A stretch of DNA of 64,000 nt from Pseudopithomyces maydicus (lineage: Eukaryota > Ascomycota > Dothideomycetes > Pleosporales > Didymosphaeriaceae), in contig JANTUC010000010.1 in NCBI GenBank assembly GCA_026873275.1, positions 806,001 to 870,000 of the forward strand, read 5' to 3'. A program made the position numbers and the translations under genes. Under the pieces are notes generated by a model, which saw only the letters and a list, made by a program, of their open reading frames with translations, searched no databases and had not been told where the DNA came from. Positions 32,071 through 44,228 of this stretch are shown piece by piece. How positions within the stretch are numbered: position 1 is the stretch's first letter; each line of letters opens with the position of its first letter.

Positions 32071-35053
32071 TCAAGGATAATATCCGTTGGTCATATGAAA
32101 ATCAGAATAAGGCATGATCACTGGGTTGGAACCTGAAAAGATTTGGTTACTGGTGTCGGTGACCAAAGACCAATTGAGACCTGACCAAGTATGTTCGTAT
32201 GCGGCGACTTGTTGCGGTACCGGGTACGAGAATTTTCCGGTCATTTCTTCATGGCCGACCAGCCCATATCCGTCCCGTGGAAGAGCGGCAGAGAAGTGTT
32301 GCCGAGTTTCGGCGGTGGACGGGAGCGCTCCAGGATAATGGTGAAGCTCATGGAGCGTCGGAGTCTGAGGATGCTTGTGTATTGTTTGAGACGCGAAGGC
32401 AGGCGGCGTTTGACTGGTTTTGGGGACAGTTTGCTCATTTGTTCCTTTGAGTACATTGCCTAGGTTACCTGCGTTGACTGATGTCCAGCAAGTGCCATTG
32501 TTCAAAGGCCGTTGAGATGCAGAGCTTGCTCTCCTTGCTTCATCGGGGGCCGTACTACTTTCGCTTTTGATGTCATCCATGGCACCACCACTTGTGCTTT
32601 TCAAGCTATCTTCTAGTGCCTGTAAAATTGGGGTCAATTTCATAATGGTCAACTCTTGATTCGCAGTGCCGTCGTCTGGCTGGGGCCCAAAAGATTTGAG
32701 CTTCAGTTCGACGGGTTTGTAGAGATTGAGGCCTCGATTGTCATTTTCTGCAGGGCCACTACCAGGCGAGCCCACAGTAAATTTCCAGTGTTTTCTCGCT
32801 TCAATGAGCGTCGGCACATATTCTTTGGATATTCTGCACCATATGCTGGCCATGCCGAGTCGCTCCCGCATAGAATGTAAAAGCTCGGCCGCCTTATCGA
32901 AATTACGTATCACATCAGGTTGACCTTTGCCGCTGCAGACGAAGTGTTTGGTATCCATGTATGGAAAGAAACCACACCACATTACTGTTCGTGTCAGTCT
33001 ATTGTCGCCAAATGATGATTGATCAACGATCACTTACTCGTACAAACGACCGTGAATAGAACAAAGCTCGTGAAAGGCGTCTCAACCAGAGCTTGATGCT
33101 CGTTCCCGAGCCACATCAAATCAAGGACATTTTTGGTAGCCTCGAAACAGCGAGCCGCACTCTGTTCCCAGAATTTGGGAGCTTCGTTGTATGCACGTTG
33201 CTTGAACTCGTGACAATTGGGACCGTCCACAGGACCAGTAGGGCCTGAGTCTGGATTGGGGAGAAATGGAAGCCACTCCCGGTGAAGGACGATGTTGCAT
33301 AAAGCCAGTACTGAGTGTAGGAGAATATATGGTGTTGACGTTTGACCTGAGATATGAGCAAGTGTTCTGGGTTCCGTCAATCTCAGCTTAGGCGGAAGAC
33401 TTCCGGTAAATTTAGTCAAGCGTTCATCGAGGTTCGCAAAACTGAGCCTTTTCTCTTTCTTCGTACTGCCACCAAACTTATCATGCTTGTCAATAAAAGT
33501 CTTGATCCACGGTGGGTCCTTTTCGTTCCTACGCTAGTCAGCGCCAGGCGTGGAGTAATGGAAACTTGGCGAGCATACCGTCGGGTCACAGTACAGGCCC
33601 ACTTCATCACGTCTTCGTAGAGGTCCAGAGCCTTGATGTACCAGACTAATGGTTCTTGCTTGTCTTCGTCTTCCCAGTCTACACCGCTTTCTTTGGCGTG
33701 GGCCTTCTCATACTCTTTCTTTCGGTGGTGGAAATGGTCATCTGTTTCCCGCAACATTCTTGTTTTGATTCGGTCAATACCATGCAAGAAAGCCTCTTGG
33801 CTGCAAGGCAGTTGAACCAAGGCCTCTTTGACATGGATCCTGCGGGGTTTATAATCACCACTGCTGATGTAACGATCGACAATGTAGCAAGACCAGAACG
33901 TGCGACGCTTGATCTCCTCGACAATGAAATTATCATCTCCAACATTCGATGGATCTGGTTTCGGTTGTGGGACCGGACGCTTGATGCTGTCAGCCATATC
34001 GTCAAGTTCCTTCTCATAGTGACATCCGAGCAGCTGCATGCATGTGATTGCATTCCCAAGTGCGATGGAACTCCTGGAGCCCTTGCCGTCGCCGTGCGCT
34101 TGTAGGCTCAGCCTGCGGGTGCACTAGATCAGCAAAAAAAAATCACAATAAAAAATTAAGAAAGAATAAATCGCAAGCATCCTGGTGGTACAAGCGAGCA
34201 ACTTACATTAGCAGGGCCTGGACGAGGCGAATAGAAGGGTGATCTAGGGCACAGCTTTCGCGAATCCTGTGGTCTGCGGCTTCGGCATACATGCGAGAGA
34301 TAGATATGGCATCAAAAAGGTTTCCCTGAGAGAGGCGCTCCAAGAGTCCATGGTGGAAAGGCACGGTCAGCGACAAGAGGGCGAGGATCAGGGGAGCCAA
34401 GGAATCTTCCAAAGAACTGATGTCGACGTGCTTGAGTATGGGCAGGAAGGTGGCTTCGTGTAGGAAAGGAAGCTCTGTGATGTAGTGCTGCTTGTAAATC
34501 GAATACAGCTCCTTCCAGACATGCTCGCCGAAAAAGTTGTTATTGTACAGGAAGGCATTTACCTCGGGCTTACTCTCAGTGATTCCCCTCTTGCGCTTTG
34601 GCGCGCGCTCTTGTGAGGGAGAGTGGCGGGGATCAGGGTGCTTGATCTTGATGGCAGAGGTGCTGGTGGTGGTGGTGGTAGCGTTGGCGGTGTTGGCGGT
34701 GTTGACGGAGGAGACGTTGGGCCACTCGCACGACTTGCCATTCTTCGCGCAGCTCACGCATGGCTTGGTGAAGTCGGAGTCCTCGACGGGGGTGCACTTG
34801 ACTTTGCTCTTGCGGCAGATGGTGCAGGCCAGACGGGCGCGCTGCTTGGGGGGTCGGCGGCCTTGAGGGCTTGTGCACTGGCTCCGACGGGGAGGGGTTG
34901 GAGGTGTGGCGTCGACAACGGGGAGGCCTGCACAGTGGACGGTGAGGTTGGCAGCTGGGTGGTGGGCGACGGATGGGCTGCAGAGGGGCGTGGGGGAGCC
35001 GTGTGAAGTGGTGCACTGCGCAAGGGCGCGCCTGCTTGGTCGACCACCGTCAT
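32071..35053 (-). CDS. Zn2Cys6 transcription factor with Fungal_trans domain (second; one frameshift)
   Basis: About 928 residues from four exons (35053-34207, 34112-33579, 33528-33038, 32984-32071). The Ser/Pro/Thr-rich N-terminus is followed by the zinc cluster CTICRKSKVKC...KPCVSCAKNGKSC, with an 11-residue central loop, longer than usual. The middle homology domain starts around FFGEHVWKELYSIYKQHYI and includes EEIKRRTFWSCYIVDRYIS. The C-terminus is disordered. The ATG at 35053 is in a different frame from the zinc cluster; one extra C in the C6 run (G6 at 34848-34853 on +) joins them, and all later phases then close. No canonical intron explains the shift. Alternatively the start lies in an upstream exon, since the cluster frame is open back to about 35068 without ATG. 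Targets are unknown; it lies next to lacA. Confidence 0.85.
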
Positions 35054-35583
35054 GAGCGCAGAGAGTAAGTTACTCGGTCCGGGATCCAGCAGGTCGCGAG
35101 ATCACAACGGCGCGCGCACAGGGCCGAAGGGAATGGAGGGCTGCAGCGAGTCGGGCCGTGCGCAGAGCCTCGTGGTCACCAGCCGCCGGCTGTCGATTGG
35201 CGTGTGCGTATATGGGCGCTGCTTGCGTTGTTGCAGTCGCAGACTCGCAGATGGTCGGCCGCCTCGAAGAGGCCGTCGGGACAGCGCGCGCTGAAATAGG
35301 CCCGCCGCCCAACCGCCGCCATTGGGTGTGCTGCTCCACGCCTCCGTTGGCGCCCCTCCACGCATCCGTTGGCGCTACCCCGGCATGCATGGGCTCGACT
35401 TCTCCCGCCCGCGAGCGATGAGCGACTGCGCGACTTCTCACGCGTCGCCGCCTCTCTGCCTCACCGACCGCCGCAGCCCCGTGCCGCCCGAGTCGCTGCT
35501 TCCCTGGTCTGGCCTGCACCTGCCTCCCTGTCGCCGGCACGCCTTCCCATCCCGCCGTCCTGCCTGCTGTGCTGGCTGCGAGG

Positions 35584-35610
35584 GCAAGTGCGAGTGCGAG
35601 TGCGAGTGCC
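35584..35610. repeat. GAGTGC hexamer tandem repeat
   Basis: About four units of a 6-bp GCGAGT-type repeat in tandem, within the C-rich upstream region. Confidence 0.8.
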
Positions 35611-35760
35611 GTTGCATTGCCATCCTGCCCTGCGAGTGCCGCCACCCTGCGAGTGCTGCCGCCCTGCCGCCCTGCCCAGGTGCCATCATCATCATCATCA
35701 TCTCCCTCCCTCCCTCCCTCCCTTACCCCCCGCCGGCCTCACGCCCCTCCACTCCCCTCC

Positions 35761-35810
35761 ACTGCACTGCGCTGCACTGCACTGCACTGCACCGCACCGC
35801 ACCGCACCGC
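35761..35810. repeat. ACYGC pentamer tandem repeat
   Basis: Ten tandem 5-bp units: six ACTGC/GCTGC, then four ACCGC. The changeover from T to C in the unit suggests slippage within a repeat that had already diverged. Confidence 0.9.
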
Positions 35811-37240
35811 AACCCCCGAGATACCCGCAGCCTGCCCACCATGCCCACCATGCCCGCCTCGCCCGCCCTGCCACCTGTAGCCTGTAAGTAGCCTGCCCAC
35901 ACGGGCCGACGCTCGCCTCGCCTCCGCCCTGCCCCTGTCCCTGCCCTGCTACATATGTATGTACTGTGTACCTATGTAGGTACTGTATGCCATGCCCGGC
36001 CGCTGGCTGCGAACCTTCACTTCAGTCCTGGCTGTGCATCTGTCCATGTGTTCGTCTGTCCGCATGTATGTTCGTCTGCGCGTCTGCAGCCTCCCCATGC
36101 ACATCACCGAATCGTGCCGCTTCCAGCCGCCTGCAGCTCACTGCGTCGGCAAATCTCCTCCGCCCCCCGCAAGCAACCTCGCCTGCTCCTCTCGACGACC
36201 GATGCGAACGGTGAATCCTCTGATCTGCGCCTTCTTGGCAAACGCCGTGTACCCCTTGCCAAACAACCTACGTGTCGCCCTCCTGCTTGCTTTTGCCCTT
36301 CACCGTCCAGCTGATGTTTGCATCTTTGTACGCATAGGGCTGCAGCGAATCGCGAGATCGCGAACGGCTATGCATCCGACCAATCACCGCCGCCGTAGCC
36401 TGATCGGTCACCACGTCTTGCTTTTTCGTCTCTTCAGCTCACCGCAGTGAGATCCGAGCCTCGTCAGTGGAAAGCAGCGTACAGTAGTGCCGTCTCTTCG
36501 TATCTTGCTAAGCCCTAGAGCCTGAAGATACCTACGTAGACGCCACAGGCATCCAGGCTGCCTGTTTAAGTACACGCTCCGGCGAGCCTACCCGTCTGAA
36601 AGAAAGAAAAAAACAAAAGGAAAAACTTGTAGACTGCGTTGAACATCCCCTTCTGCTTTGTGCAGTACTCGTCGACACCGTGCTGCTTCCTGTCACCTAT
36701 CCTACCCACGTTTACGGGTCTTGTCCTCAAAAAAGACTACAAAGCAGTCACTCTGACCTTCACATCTCTCACTTACCCCTGGCCAACGGAGAATAAATAA
36801 TGCGACCCGAATACTGTCGAGTGACTCTCACATGGTGCTTCGGACCAACGCCGGACGAAGCTGGCCGACCAAATGTGGCTATCGTGAGACTTCGAGAAAA
36901 GAAAATAGAAACACTATTATGGCCGTGACCAATTAACCAGCAAAAGTCTCCGCGAAACACCTTTGTACGCATACCTTGCCGAAGGGAGCAATGCAAGGAG
37001 AGAGATCATAAACATATCGGAGACTCAAAGCAAGTCCAACATGTACACCTACGACATCGACCGGATTTCTAAGCCTTGTTTCTCTTTCTGCATTTCTAAT
37101 CGCGTTGATAAGCATTCCATAATACTCGGGGTCAAGATGGCGTATAAATATACTGACCGGAAAGACTTCCGCCATGAACAACTTGGCTGTCCATAACCGA
37201 AACTCGTACTTGAACCGACTGACAGAAGCACGACGGCAAT

Positions 37241-38302
37241 ATGGCCCCAAGAGTCTTTGCAACAGGTGTGACTGGTTATGTGGGGGGTGATGCCTTTCAC
37301 GCCATCCTCCAGGCACATCCTGACTGGCAGTATTCCTTCCTCGTGCGAGATCGTACCCGTCTCGGTTCACTTGCCAGTGATCATCCATCAGTTCGGGTCG
37401 TAGAAGGTGATCTCAGCGATCTTGGCCTACTCAAATCCGAGGCTGCATCCGCGGACATGGTCTTCCACTTCGCCTCCTCCGATGACACGCCTGCCGTGCG
37501 AGCCATCCTGGAAGGACTTGGCTCCGATACGAAGATTCGCTTCTTCATCCACACGAGCGGCACAGCCAACCTCCTATGGGATGATATTTCAAGCGGCACA
37601 CTCGGAATGAAGAGGACCAAGGTGTACGATGATATCGAGGACATCAAGACGATCACGTCGTTCCCAGATGCTGTGCCCCATAGACTGGTCGACAAACTCG
37701 TCCTCGGAGCTTCGACTACGTACCCCAACATCAGACAGGCGATTGTTTGCCCGCCAGCCATACTTGGAGTAGGTCGTGGAGCGGGCAACAAGCGTACGAT
37801 GCAGGTACCCATGCTCATCGAGCTCAGCCGTGAACGGGGAAAGGCGTTTGAGATAGAGCAAGGCGAAGCGGCATGGAGCTTCGTACACGTGCACGATCTC
37901 TCTGATGTATACCTCCGACTCGCCGAAAGCGCTGCGGCTGGTGGTGGGAAGTGTGACTGGGGACCTGAAGCATACTACTTCGCGGAGAACGGTGAACTAC
38001 AATGGGGTGCCATCGCCAGGAGCATTGCTAAGCATTTGCATGATGCTGGTGCTTTGGCAAGTGACGAGGTAGAGTCTTTGAGTGCTGAGCAGGCATCGGA
38101 GTTGCATCTCCTCGTGTCCTGGACTGGAGGCATGAATTCGAAAAGTCGAGCGAGCAGGGCGAGGAAGGTGTTGGGGTGGGAGCCTAAAGTTTCGGACTTT
38201 GCAGAATCGCTGAAAGAAGCGGTCCAACAAGATTTGGAGGCGGACAAGACAAGATTGCAAGAGTTTGCAGAAGGACACTTCCCAAAGCTAGGCCAGGAGT
38301 AG
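37241..38302 (+). CDS. NAD(P)-dependent epimerase/dehydratase, extended SDR family
   Basis: 353 residues, single exon. The Rossmann dinucleotide motif GVTGYVGG lies at residues 8-15, followed by VVEGDLSD (adenine-side acidic residue) and FIHTSGTANL. The active-site region that usually holds YxxxK reads PHRLVDKLVLGAS, so the tyrosine appears to be replaced. Later IRQAIVCPPAILGVGRG and WSFVHVHDLSDVYLRLAE are typical of NmrA/epimerase-like fungal SDRs. The substrate is unknown. It could be a non-catalytic NAD sensor or an oxidoreductase with an altered active site. There is no signal peptide, so it is cytosolic. Confidence 0.85.
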   Translation: MAPRVFATGVTGYVGGDAFHAILQAHPDWQYSFLVRDRTRLGSLASDHPSVRVVEGDLSDLGLLKSEAASADMVFHFASSDDTPAVRAILEGLGSDTKIRFFIHTSGTANLLWDDISSGTLGMKRTKVYDDIEDIKTITSFPDAVPHRLVDKLVLGASTTYPNIRQAIVCPPAILGVGRGAGNKRTMQVPMLIELSRERGKAFEIEQGEAAWSFVHVHDLSDVYLRLAESAAAGGGKCDWGPEAYYFAENGELQWGAIARSIAKHLHDAGALASDEVESLSAEQASELHLLVSWTGGMNSKSRASRARKVLGWEPKVSDFAESLKEAVQQDLEADKTRLQEFAEGHFPKLGQE

Positions 38303-39222
38303 CGTTCCTCGTTGAGCTGACCCCGCGACGGATGGAGAAAGAAGGTGGTAGGTAGTACTTTGTGGGTGGGTGATCGACCTGTGTGCTGGGAAGCATGTAT
38401 GCTACATGGTAAACAAACGGAATATGACGCCGGACTAGTCCCAGAGCAAGGCTTCGTGGGCCAGGGCAGCCATCTTGTTGATGTGTGATGCTACGAGCGG
38501 TAACGTGACCAGCCAGACGGGCGGGCTCCAGTGCTCGTGGGCTTCAGGGCTTCAGGGCTCCAGGGCTCCAGGGCTCCAGGGCTCCAGGGCTCCAGGGCTT
38601 GGCCGCACTTGTGGGTCTGGCAGCGATCGAGGAAGCACCGGCGCAGACGCAGACGCACCCCAGCGGATCGGAGGATGCCGTGTTGATGTTTGCAGCTGCG
38701 AAGAAAACAAGCAGTGCACATGTGCGCCACAGCCGGTGAGGACGTGATCGGATTGTTCCAAGATTGTGGCCCCGCCTTAGTAGCCTCTAACCCCCGCGAC
38801 AATTCCCACTGCCCTCACCATCCCCTCGTTCGTCATAACCGCGCACCCTCCTCTACCCTCCTCTCTCCTCCTCTTCCCTCCCGTCGCCCACGACGAGCTC
38901 CCGCGTCCCACCCGCCGGACTCGCCTGTCTCGAGCGCACCTTCCACTCTAGTGCGGGGCCTGGCGCACAGCCACTGCTGGAGCACGCAGCAAGCCTCTTT
39001 TGACGACATCACGTCTCAGTGCTGTCTCTCCGCTGACACCCGGCATTGCTACTCGCTTGCATCTGCGGCCCTGTAGCTTCCGCATATTCTTTCTTTGCAC
39101 CCGCAAGCGGATTTTGCCTCGAGTCGGCACCACAGCCCACTCGGGCATCTACGCCGCTCCCCACGCAGCCCACCAGGCACACCACCACACCACACCACCG
39201 ACAAGGCACAACCCTCGCCACC
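38303..39222. promoter_or_regulatory. Intergenic and leader region of protein kinase C
   Basis: 920 bases. It holds an octamer repeat (listed separately) and a pyrimidine-rich tract of CCTCC/CTCTCC type at about 38835-38885, likely part of the Pkc1 promoter or 5' leader. Other ORFs are not convincing. Confidence 0.5.
38540..38600. repeat. GGCTYCAG octamer tandem repeat
   Basis: Seven head-to-tail 8-bp units (38540-38595) plus a partial eighth. The first two read GGCTTCAG and the next five GGCTCCAG. It lies about 620 bp upstream of the Pkc1 start and 240 bp after the SDR stop. Confidence 0.95.
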
Positions 39223-42200
39223 ATGGCCCCCGTCGACGAGACCGTCCGCGAGGTGCAGAAGAAGATCGACAAGGAGAGGGCCCTGATCAACGCCGCCAAT
39301 GTCATGCGCCAGTCGACCAACAACCCGGCCGTCCTGTCGCGTCTGGACGGCCAGATACGCGATGGCCGCCGCAACATCGAGTACTTTGAGTCAAAGCTGC
39401 GGGATATCGAGATGCAGCGGACGAGCACGGGAATCGACAACATGAGCCTGCAGCCAGGCACATCCACCAAAGGCGGAAACCCAGTCACCCCACCGCCCAA
39501 AGACTGGAATGGATACGTTGGACCCGACCAGGGCGGCTACGGGGACCCGCCTGGGGGCTACAGCAACCTCGGCGGTGGTGAGGGGCTCATGCCGCCGCGG
39601 GCACCGTATGCTCCCCAGGGGCCTGGGTCACGGCCACAGCGCCCCAACTACAGCAAGCTCGGTGCGTACATCTTCCCAGGGAACGACCTGGCAGCCCTGC
39701 TAATGCGTGCTACAGATCTGATCAAATACGACACCCCGCATCTCGGTCCCCGCATTCAACTGATGCTATCGCAGCTCAAGTTCAAGCTGAGCGTGGAAAA
39801 GCAGTACAAAGATGGCATTGAGAAGATGGTGCGACTGTACCAACTGGAAGGCGACCGCAAGAGCAAGGCCGATGCTGAAGCCAAACGTATTGAGAGTAAT
39901 CAGAAGATCCAGCTTCTCAAACAGTCGTTGAAGCGCTATCAGGATCTCCACGTTGATTTCGAAACTGCCGACGATCGAGATGGTAAACTATCCACCATCT
40001 TCGTTTTCATGTTACCGTCGCTGACTGTGTGCAGATGATAGCCTGAGCGTGCCGAGCCAGCGGAAACCGTTGAGTGGACATTTGTCTCTACGGATTCACG
40101 CAGTCGCCGATGTTGATCACGCAGCCACTAGTCGCTTCAGCCGTGGTCCCGAGACATTTGTTAACATCAAGGTAGAGGACAGTATCAAGGGTCGTACGAA
40201 GCCGTCTAGAAACGATCGCTGGCTGGACGAGCTGCATGAATTTGATATTGACAAGGCAAATGAAATTGAAGTCACAGTTTACGATAAGACGAGCGACAAC
40301 CCCTTGCCCATTGGCATGCTTTGGGTGCGTATATTGGACATTGCTGAAGAGATGCGCCGCAAGAAGGTGGAGACAGAGCTGCAGAACTCGGGCTGGGTAT
40401 CAGCTGACAAGATGGGCGGCAGTACGGGGCCACAGCCAGATCTGCAATTCCAACCGCCTCCTGGTCAGAACTTCGCTAGCGCCACCGGTCCTGGCCAAGC
40501 TGGTATGCGACCCCCAGGGCCTGCTGGTCCTGGTGCTCCGCAACCACAAATGAGCCAGATCTTCATTGATGACTGGTTTTCATTGGAGCCCGTTGGCCGC
40601 ATTCATTTGACCATGTCTTTCAGTATGTCATGCCTCTACTATCCGCTGTTGAGCATACTAACAGCATACAGTGAAGCATACAAGGAACAAACAGCCATTC
40701 GATGCTGGACTCGGACGCAAGGGTGCTATTCGCCAACGCAAAGAAGAGGTGGTCGAGCAGTATGGTCACAAGTTTGTTCAGCAACAGTTTTACAACATCA
40801 TGCGTTGCGCGCTTTGCGGCGAATTTTTGAAATATGCTGCGGGGATGCAGTGCTCAGATTGCAAGTACACTTGTCACAAGAAGTGTTACCCGAAAGTCGT
40901 CACGAAATGTATCACACAGTCGAATGCAGAGACGGATCCAGACGAGGCAAAGCTCAATCACCGTATTCCACATCGTTTCACCAACTTTTCCAACATGGGG
41001 GCGAACTGGTGCTGTCACTGCGGATACATACTACCGCTCGGACGCAAGCAGACGCAAAAATGCTCTGGTAAGTATCATCCTGCCACGAATGTTGTGAAAT
41101 GCTCTTCTCTAACAAAAGTATAGAGTGCAATCTTACTTGCCACGCTGGCTGTGTTCATTTTGTCCCCGACTTCTGTGGAATGTCCATGGAAAGCGCGAAC
41201 CAGATTCTTATGGAGATAAAGAGAACAAAGAGAACACAATCGGCATCAACCGGCGGTCCTTCACTGAGCGACAAGACGTTGCGCAAGAACCCGGTTCGCC
41301 CAACTGCAAACCCGGCCCCCCACCTCAATTCCAGCCTCCACCAGGCCAAGAGCAACAAACTCAACCGGATCGATATTCGTATGGAAAAGAGCAGCGACCG
41401 CAATATCCCCCCGCGCAACCGTCTTATGGGCCATCATCTACCGCTGCAGAAGCCGCGAGGGCTTCGTATTCGACGTCAAGTTCCACACCAACTCCTACAT
41501 CCCCCACATCTCAACGCCCTCCTTCGGGTCCTAGAGTACAATCTCAACAAACAACACCCGTCCTGGCAGCTACTGCAGCCATGGGTAAGGGCTCTGCTCC
41601 TACTCCTGCTCGTACACAGTCTGATTATACGCCTACAGGACAACACACAGCAGGCGGTGGTTATCCACAAGACCAGCGTATTCCTCAACAGCAGGCGCCA
41701 CCACAAGTTGGGTACAATCCTCAGGCCTACGCAAACATCCCCACCTACCCAACGACGCCTCAACCCCCAGCTCAAGTACCGTATCCCCAGCAGAAACAGT
41801 CATATGCGCTTCCACAACCTCCTCCCCAATCTCAGCCGCAACCTCCACCACACCAAGAAGTCAGTTCGCAGCAACCACCACTTGCATCTGCATTGACACA
41901 AGCGCCCAAGGACAAAGTCACGCCTCCGGCAAATACCCAGGGCACCGGAAGGAGGATCGGTCTGGATCACTTCAACTTCCTCGCTGTGCTAGGAAAGGGT
42001 AATTTCGGAAAGGTCATGTTGGCTGAAACTAAGAGTACGAAGCAGCTATATGCTATTAAAGTCTTGAAGAAGGAATTCATCATCGAGAACGACGAAGTGG
42101 AGAGCACGAGGTCTGAGAAACGCGTGTTCCTTATTGCGAATAAGGAGCGACATCCCTTCCTGTTGAACTTGCACGCTTGTTTCCAGACGGAAACGAGGGT

Positions 42201-43100
42201 CTACTTTGTTATGGAATACATCAGTGGCGGTGACCTGATGCTGCACATTCAGAGAGGTCAATTTGGCACCAAAAGAGCGCAGTAAGTGCCCAAATGAAAT
42301 CCTAATGAACTAAATTGACTGGTACAGGTTCTATGCAGCTGAAGTTTGCCTCGCATTGAAGTATTTCCACGAGAATGGTGTCATCTACCGAGACTTGAAA
42401 CTAGATAACATTCTTCTCACACTCGACGGACATATTAAAATCGGCGATTACGGTCTATGCAAAGAGGAGATGTGGTATGGTTCAACGACAAGCACGTTCT
42501 GTGGTACACCAGAGTTTATGGCTCCCGAAGTATGTCCCTCATTCAGTCCTTGTCAGAGCTTTGGCTAATGCTGCATCAGATTCTCCTAGATAAGAAATAT
42601 GGCCGTGCGGTTGATTGGTGGGCTTTTGGTGTACTCATCTACCAAATGCTCCTTCAGCAATCGCCCTTCCGCGGCGAGGACGAAGACGAGATTTACGATG
42701 CCATTCTCGCAGATGAGCCTCTCTATCCCATCCATATGCCGCGCGACTCCGTTTCGATCCTACAAAAGCTGCTGACCCGCGAACCGGAATTGCGCCTAGG
42801 ATCAGGCCCGACCGATGCACAAGAGATCATGTCTCATGCATTCTTCAGGAACATCAACTGGGATGATGTTTACCACAAGCGAATTCCGGCTCCCTTCATC
42901 CCGCAGATTACGAGCGCAACAGATACAAGCAACTTTGATACTGAATTCACGAGTGTGACACCGGTGCTTACGCCGGTACAGTCTGGTAAGTCCAATCGTA
43001 GTCCACCTGTAAGAACCCAACACTAACACTCATGTCAGTTCTTTCGCAAGCCATGCAAGAAGAATTCCGAGGTTTCTCATACTCGGCTGATTTCGCATAA
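39223..43100 (+). CDS. PKC1: Protein kinase C, Pkc1 type (one frameshift)
   Basis: About 1,172 residues from eight exons (39223-39661, 39716-39982, 40035-40622, 40672-41067, 41124-42281, 42328-42529, 42580-42985, 43039-43100). Order: Rho-binding HR1 repeats (N-terminus and about 150-230), C2-like domain (about 240-360), two C1 zinc fingers (about 463-512 and 530-580), a Pro/Gln-rich linker, an AGC kinase domain (about 840-1100) and a turn/hydrophobic C-terminal tail (FRGFSYSADFA). The kinase has GKGNFGKV, YRDLKLDN and IGDYGLCKE, with DYG for DFG as in fungal Pkc1. It relays Rho1 signals to the cell-wall integrity MAPK cascade. The frame breaks in the linker at a C6 run, 41316-41321; one extra C joins C1 and kinase parts. 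Intron 1 is 54 nt and open, so retention would be in frame. Confidence 0.93.
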
Positions 43101-44228
43101 GGATGATACCCTGGGCTTCAGTTATTTTCAAGCGTACGTTGAAACTTTGCGGTTACTCTTGTTTGCGTGTGATGTGCATGGCTGCTGGGCCGGGGCTGAC
43201 GGTGGTGCGGGTGGCGTTTACACCTGAAAATGGATTGTTTCTTTTCAAACGCGCTCTTTTGATCCCCTATTGTAATTCTATGTTATTTTGGCGATTTGAG
43301 TAGGGTGTGTGCGGTGGTTTGAGGAGGGAGAGTTAAGTGGTTAGGGACAGAGCAGAAACAACAGGCGGCTAGGTGGGAAGTTCGAGATAGACCAAAACTT
43401 TGCATTTAATGTCCATGTTTACGCGTTGTGTGGTGTAATGTACCCGTGCTGTGTGTCGTAGGTTTCGTGGCGAGATTTACAATTTCTAATAGAATAAACG
43501 AGGCAAAGGTGGTTGTGTAAGTACAAATCTTCGGATCCTAGACAGCCAAACATCGAGCATTCAAATTTGTGTTCAGTGAGCTACAATGGCTTAAGTAGAA
43601 GGTATTATTTATTAGAAGCCGGGAATATTTTATTGTCTGGATGTGGAAACGTTAGAGTCACGAAGTAGTAACACGCCGTAGGATAACGTCGAGCTAGAAA
43701 CAATAACAGGAGAGCCTTGCCATCGCACAGTACTACTCTCCTGTCAGCAGCATGCATGAAGCGTTTCAGGTGCTGATCTAAGATGTCCGTAGGATGCGGG
43801 GGTTATCGGGCGCATTACTAGCACCCACCCTTCTTTTCTTTTAAGCTACCCACTCGACATCACAGGGCTACGGCTCTCCTGTTCACCACGCTCTACATTT
43901 ACATTTATTGCACTGCAACGAAATGAGCCAGATGTTGCTTCGCCACATGCCTCGAAAATAGCAATAGTGGCGCGATGGTCTCCTGGCCAACCGTGCCCCC
44001 AAATGTGGGCCAGCATCATCACCGCCGCATGTCACGGTCGCCAACTGGCTGAGGCGCGGCTGAGGCGCGGCTGAACGCGGTGAAACATTCGGTCATTGAC
44101 CATTCAACCTTGGTTGCCTTGCCTACAATCCAAGAATCAAGTCTTGACTCTGTCACCTACTAGCTCCTGGACAAACGCAAACGGGGAACCCCAGAGAGCA
44201 ATCAACCTCACGATAATACAATAAATTA
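43101..44228. other. Intergenic region between pkc1 and the small surface protein
   Basis: 1.1 kb. It holds the pkc1 3' UTR and, near 44045-44075, two copies of GGCTGAGGCGC. No gene recognised. Confidence 0.45.

Larger units (their letters stand above)
35054..37240. other. Long low-complexity upstream region of the second Zn2Cys6 gene
   Basis: 2.2 kb. The part 35400-36000 is strongly C-rich on the + strand with many short tandem repeats (listed separately), including CATCAT and TCCC tracts near 35684-35725. The large overlapping ORFs come from this bias. The rest (36000-37240) is ordinary sequence that includes the SDR gene promoter. No gene is recognised. Confidence 0.5.

Noticed and set aside
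21452..35053. Secondary-metabolite or sugar-utilisation gene cluster
   Set aside because: Two regulators, an SDR and lacA are in the area but no backbone enzyme or transporter is present; neighbours are housekeeping-like.
35322..35891. Proline/Cys-rich 189-codon ORF
   Set aside because: Produced by C-rich tandem repeats; all three frames are open there, so the ORF is not evidence of coding.
41099..41896. 265-codon ORF as an independent C1-domain protein
   Set aside because: Its first part is pkc1 exon 5 before the C6 frameshift and its end is out-of-frame reading of the linker.
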